Below are positions 53,567 to 59,508 of a DNA stretch of 64,000 nt, one piece after another (the stretch's first letter is position 1; the number at the start of each line of letters is the position of its first letter). The position numbers and the translations under genes are program-made. A model generated the notes under the pieces. That model was not told the origin of the DNA. It saw nothing but the letters and a program-made list of their open reading frames with translations, and made no database searches. The DNA is taken from positions 4,663 to 68,662 of the forward strand of contig CAZYAI010000008.1 of the NCBI GenBank assembly GCA_964645625.1, given 5' to 3'. The stretch comes from AB-137-C09 sp964645625 (GTDB lineage: Bacteria > Pseudomonadota > Zetaproteobacteria > Mariprofundales > Mariprofundaceae).

Positions 53567-53981
53567 TCAGCTCTGCCAAGAAATGATAACAAATGATTTT
53601 CATATCTTGATTGAGATAAGATTTATGAGCCTCATGCCTTTGAACACCTGAATCCAAGTGAATTACGGAACATCCATTTTCTTTTCCTCTATTGGCTAGC
53701 CATTCAAGCATTTGCTTACCATAGCCGTTAGAACGAGAATTTTCATCTGTTACCAAATCTTCAATATAGAGGTGTTTGCCAAGGAAAAGATTTTTCTGCT
53801 CTTTAAATCCTGCAACTGCCTTGATTGCATTAGCATCCGATAGATATGCCAAAATATAGCCTTCACCCATCAACTCTCGAACGCTGTTTACAAAAGAATC
53901 TTCTGAAAGGTTTGGTCTCAATTGAACCATTACCGAAAAACAATTTTTTATTTCTTCATCTGTAGTTGCAGTTTTAATCAT
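53559..53981 (-). CDS. GNAT-family N-acetyltransferase
   Basis: 140 residues. LYIEDLVTDENSRSNGYGKQ near 70-90 holds the acetyl-CoA loop R-x-x-G-x-G; then MLEWLANRGKENGCSVIHLD and a C-terminal YLNQDMKIICYHFLAEL. Substrate unknown. Start at 53981 has AAGG 5-8 nt upstream; an ATG at 53993 is possible. It is a cassette gene flanked by attC-like sites 2 and 3. Confidence 0.85.
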   Translation of the reverse strand: MIKTATTDEEIKNCFSVMVQLRPNLSEDSFVNSVRELMGEGYILAYLSDANAIKAVAGFKEQKNLFLGKHLYIEDLVTDENSRSNGYGKQMLEWLANRGKENGCSVIHLDSGVQRHEAHKSYLNQDMKIICYHFLAELNT

Positions 53982-53997
53982 TTTACCTTCCATAGAG

Positions 53998-54070
53998 ACC
54001 TAACGACCAAGCTCACCAGAGGCAATGTAGCGCAGCGTAATTGCCGTCCGAGTGCAGCGCCTTGTTAGCT
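53998..54070 (-). other. attC-like recombination site 3
   Basis: Minus strand: R'' AGCTAAC (54070-54064), then AAGGCGCTGCACTCGGACGG, a palindromic AATTACGCTGCGCTACATT loop, TCTGGTGAGCTTGGTC and R' GTTAGGT (54004-53998). The GGTGAGCTTGGTCGTTAGG end is that of many chromosomal-integron attC sites. This is the most convincing of the four. Confidence 0.88.
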
Positions 54071-54323
54071 ACTTTTCAATAAGAAAGATGAACTCACGAT
54101 TAGGTTTTTGAGTGTCTTTTAGCCACTCATTTGTCCATTTCATATCCGCTATTTCTTGGGTCAGGCTGGACAAATGGACTTTTACCGCATCTGAAATCCT
54201 TTTGTACATTTATCCTAACCATCCAGACAAAGAGATCAAAACGCTTGGTGCTTCTTATCTTGCTCACAAGTGAATAATGTGTCCATTTGTCCAGTCTGAC
54301 TCGATAACTACACGTATGTTCAT
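54069..54323 (-). pseudogene. Cassette gene split by a MITE
   Basis: The 5' piece reads MNIRVVIES from 54323, then runs into MITE copy A and a stop. The 3' piece, past the MITE, reads EIADMKWTNEWLKDTQKPNR then EFIFLIEK and stops at 54069, directly before attC 3. Family not recognised; the intact cassette gene would have been very short, about 45 residues. Confidence 0.6.
54160..54300. mobile_element. 140-bp MITE (copy A, complete)
   Basis: 141 bp bounded by GTCAGGCTGGACAAATGGAC and its inverted partner GTCCATTTGTCCAGTCTGAC (one mismatch in 20). The interior is nearly identical to copy B at 55604 and to partial copy C. It carries an open stretch WTFTASEILLYIYPNHPDKE that may be a transposase or host-gene relic. 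It interrupts a cassette gene. Confidence 0.9.
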
Positions 54324-54330
54324 TTATTTG

Positions 54331-54394
54331 CTTCTAACGCCGTGCTCAGCGGCGCGCGCCTTTGGCGCGTCCGCTGGAGCTATTTGTTAAGTGC
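54331..54394 (-). other. attC-like recombination site 4 (after the HEPN-like cassette)
   Basis: Minus strand R'' GCACTTAAC (54394-54386) and R' GTTAGAAG (54338-54331). Between them GCTCCAGCGGACGCGCC and GGCGCGCGCCGCTGAGC form a strong stem. R'' is the exact reverse complement of the cassette start GTTAAGTGC at 55311-55303, as required for one excisable circle. Confidence 0.87.
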
Positions 54395-55284
54395 TATATT
54401 TCGTCCAAATGACGACCCACAAACTCCATAGAACTATTCCAAGCCAGTTTAATCTCATTGGTTTCTGGGTCTTTGTACCAAGCATCCGACCAAGTGTTTT
54501 CATTGCTCCATTCCCAAGCTACTTTTTTCCCTTTTTCAAAGTGAGTACGAGTGGTAGGAAATATTCGATAAAACACTTTAGCTCCACTTGATGACTCACT
54601 TTTTAGAATTACGCCTTTTCCATTATTGATTGGAATGGTGCATTCAGGATCAGAGAATATCTTCACACTTGGATGGTGAACCCAATTTGTTTCCCTAGGC
54701 AGAGCTTGTAGCGACTTCAGTATGCTAACACCCGAATCTATTACGCTTAGGATATTCCTCTCGTCGGTTTCACCGCCATGAATTATTTTATTTCTTGTTT
54801 CCAAGAAAAGCCGCAAACTACTTGAAATGTGCTTCGGTAATCCGTAGTGACTATCCAGTTCATCTATTGCTTGCCGAAGGCTGACATTTTTTCTACCTTG
54901 TAATTTTCCTGTGCTAGCTAATGTTTGCCTTGCCTCTTTTTCTATATCGGTTGCTAGTAATATTAGTGCTACTTTTGGGGATCTTGCTGCTTCATGAATT
55001 ATTGTTTTTATATTTGATTCATCATTCTCTTGAGATTTATTTTCATCAGAGTTCTGCATTTCACTTGAAGGAATAGATGAAACTTCATCAGACAACTGAG
55101 ATGCGGAGCGTTGTAGGCTTTCGAGTGAGTCGCTTAACTCTACTTCTTGACCGAGTAATTTTCCCTTTTTAAGCCTACCAATTGCCTCAGCAAGCTGACC
55201 TTTGAATACGAACAGAACCACAAAAGCAAAAATAGGCCATAAGAGAGTAGCTATCGCTTTAAGGAGTTCTGAAATTTCACTCAT
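54394..55284 (-). CDS. Membrane-anchored protein with HEPN/DUF4145-like region (integron cassette)
   Basis: 296 residues. One N-terminal membrane helix (about 9-28, LLWPIFAFVVLFVF), a polar Ser/Glu-rich linker (50-95), then a helical region with LILLATDIEKEARQTL and FLETRNKIIHGG. R-N-x3-H in the latter fits the HEPN R-x4-6-H motif, also found in DUF4145-like proteins. The C-terminal 100 residues are beta-rich with several Trp (WEWSNENTWSDAWYKD). Function not established; a nuclease or defence role is only a possibility. The stop overlaps attC R''. Confidence 0.6.
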   Translation of the reverse strand: MSEISELLKAIATLLWPIFAFVVLFVFKGQLAEAIGRLKKGKLLGQEVELSDSLESLQRSASQLSDEVSSIPSSEMQNSDENKSQENDESNIKTIIHEAARSPKVALILLATDIEKEARQTLASTGKLQGRKNVSLRQAIDELDSHYGLPKHISSSLRLFLETRNKIIHGGETDERNILSVIDSGVSILKSLQALPRETNWVHHPSVKIFSDPECTIPINNGKGVILKSESSSGAKVFYRIFPTTRTHFEKGKKVAWEWSNENTWSDAWYKDPETNEIKLAWNSSMEFVGRHLDEI

Positions 55285-55302
55285 GGCTTGATTCTCTCTT
55301 GA

Positions 55303-55311
55303 GCACTTAAC
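55303..55311 (-). other. attI-like core (integrase side of the array)
   Basis: GTTAAGTGC on the minus strand (GTTRRRY core), 19 bp before the first cassette ATG and about 120 bp from the integrase remnant. It marks the junction between the platform and the first cassette. The full attI with accessory sites cannot be delimited. Confidence 0.65.
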
Positions 55312-55431
55312 ATTCATATAGACAGAATGGGCTGATATGGTGATAGGCATAATCTATATATTGATATTGCACAGTCCCACTCCCATGCTTTATGTTGTGC
55401 ATAGGCAGGACGATAAACCTTTACCAACTAA

Positions 55432-55603
55432 AAGCAATCTCCTTCACTGGAACGTGAGGCTGCTATTGCGCGTTTTTGGGAAAAATATATTGCTGTTATT
55501 CATGCCAAGGGAGTAAAGGAGATCTTTGATCGTTGGTTTGTAATTCGGGCTCGGCATTATACAAGGCCTTTCCTGATAAACGGCTGGCACGCCATATGCT
55601 TGG
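55432..55603 (+). pseudogene. Integron-type integrase (IntI) remnant, frameshifted and truncated
   Basis: Frame from 55438 reads SPSLEREAAIARFWEKYIAV then IHAKGVKEIFDRWFVIRARHY. One base later in frame it continues KAFPDKRLARH. A single missing base near 55561 restores HYIKAFPDKRLARH, the N-terminal SAM-like core of integron integrases (RFWxxY...GVK...RWYVIRA..YIKAFPDKRL). The first residues are lost behind a stop at 55429. The MITE at 55604 ends it, and no catalytic domain remains. Orientation, divergent from the cassettes, is that of intI. Confidence 0.78.
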
Positions 55604-55743
55604 GTTAGGCTGGATAAATGGACTTTTACCGCATCTGAAATCCTTTTGTACATTTATCCTAACCTCCAGACAAAGAGATCAAAACGCTTGGTGCTTCTTA
55701 CCTTGTTCACAAGTGAATAATGTGTCCATTTGTCCAGTCTGAC
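55604..55743. mobile_element. 140-bp MITE (copy B, complete)
   Basis: 140 bp from GTTAGGCTGGATAAATGGAC to GTCCATTTGTCCAGTCTGAC. One base is missing inside relative to copy A (CCTAACCTCC against CCTAACCATCC). It sits at the broken end of the integrase fragment. Confidence 0.9.
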
Positions 55744-55752
55744 CTGATAACA

Positions 55753-55932
55753 TTACTCAGCCCGATAAATGTAGGTGTAATCGCGGTTTCGGTGCTGGTA
55801 TTGACCTGTTACGATATCCGTTAAAGCTTCATCTACGATTTCTGGTTTTAGGTCTGCTTCCAGAATAGATGCCATGGTTTCGCTGCTGATGATCTCTTCA
55901 GCTTTGGTTTGGTTGTCGATTTTGATAAACAT
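55753..55932 (-). CDS. Small acidic protein of unknown function (59 aa)
   Basis: 59 residues: MFIKIDNQTKAEEIISSETM, a helical middle ILEADLKPEIVDEALTDIV, and TGQYQHRNRDYTYIYRAE. It has a strong ribosome binding site, GAGGAG 5 nt before the ATG. It lies 58 bp downstream of dbpA on the same strand and outside the attI side of the integron. No family recognised. Codon use looks ordinary. Confidence 0.65.
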   Translation of the reverse strand: MFIKIDNQTKAEEIISSETMASILEADLKPEIVDEALTDIVTGQYQHRNRDYTYIYRAE

Positions 55933-55990
55933 CGCTGCTCCTCTTTGTTAATATGTTAATGCTACATTCCCGCTTACTGCTAGGCAGATG

Positions 55991-57385
55991 CTACCACGGT
56001 TGATCCTTGAGTATTCGGACGCGAAAGCTGCGCCCTTTGAGTTTGCCTTGCTCTAGATGTTGGCAGGCAGCTTTTACCACATCACGCTTCACTGCCACAT
56101 AAGACCAGTTGTCTGCAATGTTGATTTTTCCTACCTGCACACCAGTGATGCCGCCTTTATTGGTCAACGCGCCTACAATATCGCCAGGGCGAATTTTTTG
56201 CTTTTTACCAGCACCGATTTGCAGGGTGGTCATGCTTGGTTTGCAGGGTTTGGTGTTGAGTAGTTCCCTGCTGGGTAGCGTGGCATGGTGCATGCTGTGC
56301 CCCAAGTAATCGGCAATCATGGTGAGGCGTAGTTCATCATCATGGGTATAAAGTGAACATGCCACCCCTTTACTGCCTGCGCGACCAGTACGACCAATGC
56401 GGTGCAGGTGAACTTCTGGCTCGTTGGCAAGTTGATAGATGATGACTGCATCCAATGCATCAATATCCAGCCCTCGCGCTGCTATATCGGTGGCAATCAA
56501 AATTGCGGCACTTTTGTTGCTGAAGCGCAATAAGGTTTGGTCGCGTTCCCATTGCTCTAAGTCACCATTTAACACTAATGCACTAAAGCCGTAACTGTTG
56601 AGCGCATCGGTCACTTCTTGGGTGTCGCGTTTGGTATTGCAGAATACTACGGTTGATTCTGCTTGTTGTTGCAGCAATAGCAGCCGCAGGGCATCGAGCC
56701 GTTCTTCATTTTCTACGGCGTAAACATGTTGTTCAATGATGCTGTCATCATGCACGCCGACGACTTCTACGAGCACAGGCTCTTTCATCATACGCTGGCT
56801 CATACGTTTGATGGAGGGTGGAAAAGTGGCACTAAACAGCAAGGTTTGCCGCCGTTGTGGTGCTGCATCCATGATAGCATCCATCTCTTCTTGGAAGCCC
56901 ATTTCCAGCATGCGATCCGCCTCATCTAAGATTAGCGTACGCAAGCGAGCAATGCTCAATGTACCGCGATTGAGGTGATCCAGCAAACGCCCCGGTGTAC
57001 CCACGATAATATGCGCACCATGCGCTAATGAGGCAACTTGCGGACGAAAAGGCATGCCGCCGCATAGCGTTAGTATTTTTACATTTGCCGTGGTGCGGGC
57101 GAGTTGACGCAATGCCTTGGCTACTTGGTCGGCGAGTTCCCGCGTTGGGCAAAGCACCAAGGACTGTACATCTGTCAGCGTAACATCAAGCTGTTGTAAT
57201 ATGCCTAAGCCAAAGGCTGCGGTTTTGCCTGTACCTGTTTTGGCTTGACCGATGACATCCTTGCCAGCCAAAATAGCAGGTAGGCTTTGTGCCTGAATTG
57301 GGGTCATGTGTTGATAGCCGAGTGATGCAAGGTTCTGTAATAGCTTGTCGTGCAAGGGCAGGGTTGAAAAGTCTTTGGTGGTCAA
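55991..57385 (-). CDS. dbpA: ATP-dependent RNA helicase DbpA
   Basis: 464 residues. AKTGTGKTAAFGLG near 50 (motif I), PTRELA, TPGRLLDH, LDEADRML (DEAD), SATFP (motif III), ATDIAARGLDI and HRIGRTGRAG (V, VI). The C-terminal 75 residues (RPGDIVGALTNKGGITGVQV) are the DbpA RNA-binding domain that recognises 23S hairpin 92. Acts in 50S assembly. The start is TTG with TAGGA upstream. DUF1456 gene ends 19 bp before it. Confidence 0.95.
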   Translation of the reverse strand: MTTKDFSTLPLHDKLLQNLASLGYQHMTPIQAQSLPAILAGKDVIGQAKTGTGKTAAFGLGILQQLDVTLTDVQSLVLCPTRELADQVAKALRQLARTTANVKILTLCGGMPFRPQVASLAHGAHIIVGTPGRLLDHLNRGTLSIARLRTLILDEADRMLEMGFQEEMDAIMDAAPQRRQTLLFSATFPPSIKRMSQRMMKEPVLVEVVGVHDDSIIEQHVYAVENEERLDALRLLLLQQQAESTVVFCNTKRDTQEVTDALNSYGFSALVLNGDLEQWERDQTLLRFSNKSAAILIATDIAARGLDIDALDAVIIYQLANEPEVHLHRIGRTGRAGSKGVACSLYTHDDELRLTMIADYLGHSMHHATLPSRELLNTKPCKPSMTTLQIGAGKKQKIRPGDIVGALTNKGGITGVQVGKINIADNWSYVAVKRDVVKAACQHLEQGKLKGRSFRVRILKDQPW

Positions 57386-57404
57386 AGTGATTCCTAAGGT
57401 TTGG

Positions 57405-57896
57405 TTATTGCCACGTAAACACTGGTTTAGTGTTCTCTTTCGGGCGGTGTTGCATTTGTAAGCCGTTGAGGAAGTTGCGCAGTACTTGGTCTTTACAAAG
57501 GCGAAAATGTTTGTGCTTGGGTTGACGGAAGAACGCGCTTAACTCTCCCTTACTTAAACGAAAGCCTGCAAGTGCCAAAACATCTAACACTGCATCATCC
57601 TTGAGGTTTAGTGCGATGCGCAACTTGCGAAAAATAATGTTGTTGTTCAGGCGGTCTTCTGGTTCTGCTTGTGGTCCTTCGCGTTTGCCACGTTTTTCGT
57701 TGATGAGTCCATTAAGAAATAGTGCTAGTTCGCGATCACAGCACGTTTGGTAAGCAGGATCATCCTCTTTTTTCATCCAATCACTGATTTGCTGGCGTGT
57801 TACTTCATGTTCTGCTGCGCCAAAAAGCGCGATCATTTGGTCATCAGAGAAGTCAAATATATAGCGAATGCGGCGGATAATGTCGTTGTTGTTCAT
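57405..57896 (-). CDS. DUF1456 (YehS-like) protein
   Basis: 163 residues in two similar halves, each a short helical repeat: NNDIIRRIRYIFDFSDDQMI then KLRIALNLKDDAVLDVLALA; the second half includes RLSKGELSAFFRQPKHKHFR. Both are DUF1456 signatures. Function unknown. Probably co-transcribed with dbpA. The 222 bp upstream, shared with the divergent SPFH gene, hold no gene I can see. Confidence 0.9.
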   Translation of the reverse strand: MNNNDIIRRIRYIFDFSDDQMIALFGAAEHEVTRQQISDWMKKEDDPAYQTCCDRELALFLNGLINEKRGKREGPQAEPEDRLNNNIIFRKLRIALNLKDDAVLDVLALAGFRLSKGELSAFFRQPKHKHFRLCKDQVLRNFLNGLQMQHRPKENTKPVFTWQ

Positions 57897-58118
57897 GTTG
57901 TTACTTCACAATGTGGTACTCTGACCCGAACCCCATATCGTCCGTGGCTTATTGCCGCGCATGCTAACATATTCTGCCTCATTGCGGGGGAAAAATCACG
58001 GTGTCTACAAGAATGCTACATTTTGTATGCCACAACCTTGACGCTAACCTACCTTTTTGACTAGCGTATTGAGGCTTAGTGAGACCGCTTAGTCGGGGAA
58101 AGGTTTAGGAGTTATACT

Positions 58119-58997
58119 GTGTCGCAAGTCGGTTTAAATTTGTTGATCATCATTCCATCTGTGTTGCTTGCGGTAATCCTTGTGGTTTGGCGCAGCATTA
58201 AAATGGTTCCGCAAAGTGAAAATTTTGTCGTTGAACGTTTTGGAAAGTACCACCGTACATTAAAAGCAGGTATTAACTACGTGGTACCTGGTTTGGAGCA
58301 TGTGGCACACCGCATCAGTATTTTGGAACGCGCCCTACCAGAGAAAGACCATGAAGTGATTACTAAAGATAACGTTCCGATTACGCTGTCGGTGACGATT
58401 TTCTTTAAGATTACCAACGCCAGTAAATCGGTGTACCGTATTCAAAATGTTACCGCAGCGGTGGAAACAGCCGTGACGGGCGCGGTACGTGCGACCATTG
58501 GTAGTATTGATTTTGATGAAGTACAATCGCACCGTGCATCGTTGAATCTGGATATTGCTAAACATCTCAGTCGCGCTTGTTCTGACTGGGGCGTGGATGT
58601 TACACGAACGGAAATCCTTGACGTAGAAGTCGATGAAGTAACCAAAAAGGCGATGCAACAACAGTTGAATGCTGAGCGTGAAAAACGTGCTTCCATTGCC
58701 AAAGCTGAAGGCGAACGTAAGGGGATTGAGTTGGTTGCTGAAGGTGAATTGTTTGCCGCTCAACGTTCCGCAGAGGCGGCGGTTGCCATTGCTAAAGGTG
58801 AGGCCAAGGCGATTGAAATCGTTGCCCAAGCCATCAATAGCGGTGCTGGTCATAAGGCGATTGAGTACGAGGTGTTGAAAAAACAGGTGGATGCAATGGG
58901 TAAGCTTGGTAGTTCTGATAACGCTAAGACAATTGTCGTACCTGCTGATATGCTCAATGTGTTGGGTGCAGTAAAGGATTTATTCAAAGCAAAATAA
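58119..58997 (+). CDS. SPFH-domain (stomatin/QmcA-like) membrane protein
   Basis: 292 residues. One N-terminal membrane helix (residues 6-24), then the SPFH/band 7 domain: SENFVVERFGKYHRTLKAGI near 34, ITKDNVPITLSVTIFFKI near 82, and a long Ala/Glu coiled tail (AEREKRASIAKAEGERKGIE). The family forms membrane microdomain cages. The start is GTG with TTTAGGAG upstream. A small membrane protein gene follows by 21 bp. Confidence 0.92.
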   Translation: MSQVGLNLLIIIPSVLLAVILVVWRSIKMVPQSENFVVERFGKYHRTLKAGINYVVPGLEHVAHRISILERALPEKDHEVITKDNVPITLSVTIFFKITNASKSVYRIQNVTAAVETAVTGAVRATIGSIDFDEVQSHRASLNLDIAKHLSRACSDWGVDVTRTEILDVEVDEVTKKAMQQQLNAEREKRASIAKAEGERKGIELVAEGELFAAQRSAEAAVAIAKGEAKAIEIVAQAINSGAGHKAIEYEVLKKQVDAMGKLGSSDNAKTIVVPADMLNVLGAVKDLFKAK

Positions 58998-59018
58998 TTC
59001 GTGATGTGAAGGGTTTAT

Positions 59019-59288
59019 ATGGAACAGATCAGTAATATTTTATCATACCCCTCTACTTGGTTAATTTGGGGAACGGCAATTTTTTTGGGTACGTTCTTAA
59101 TAGACGCGATAGATCATGGTATATTCTTGGGGTTACCAGCCTTTGCCATGCCGCTGTTTTGTAGCTGGGTGACACCAGTCATACTCACGTTGCTTATTTA
59201 CGCTGCGATTACGCTGCTGTTTTATAAGTTTTGCGGACGTTTTCGGGATTGGTTCCATGGTACATCCTATGATGTTAATGATGATTAA
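59019..59288 (+). CDS. Small membrane protein downstream of the SPFH gene
   Basis: 89 residues, two or three hydrophobic segments (about 14-30, 35-50 and 52-70), then a basic-acidic tail (CGRFRDWFHGTSYDVNDD). GAAGGG precedes the ATG. SPFH genes often have an NfeD-like partner; this one is shorter and no NfeD motif is visible, so only the position suggests partnership. Confidence 0.7.
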   Translation: MEQISNILSYPSTWLIWGTAIFLGTFLIDAIDHGIFLGLPAFAMPLFCSWVTPVILTLLIYAAITLLFYKFCGRFRDWFHGTSYDVNDD

Positions 59289-59298
59289 CGATCATAGC

Positions 59299-59487
59299 GT
59301 TTATTGTTTGGATCACACAATCATATTAAATAATTGATGTTGCGCTCGCACGGTTATATCCGTGACTTTTTTTGAGTAGTAACGTGTCATTGCGGACTTG
59401 ATCCGCAATTGAGAGATCAGACGCAAGACTGGATAATCTATGCTATATAAAAACAAATCTCATGCCTTGCGTAACATCAGTTAAATA
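59299..59487. repeat. Repeat-rich spacer: half AACGGGYATGGC unit and one REP-like unit
   Basis: 59299-59332 (GTTTATTGTTTGGATCACAC then AATCATATTAAATA) matches the right flank of the AACGGGYATGGC family. 59390-59408 is the REP core TTGCGGACTTGATCCGCAA. TGCGTAACATCAGTTAAATA at 59468-59487 is identical to 15326-15345. No gene is seen in the 220-bp spacer. Confidence 0.65.
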
Positions 59488-59508
59488 AGCACAAATAAAG
59501 AGGTAAAC

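Noticed and set aside
57747..58064. 105-residue plus-strand frame ahead of the SPFH gene
   Set aside because: It starts antisense inside the DUF1456 gene, has no ribosome binding site and no recognisable domain.
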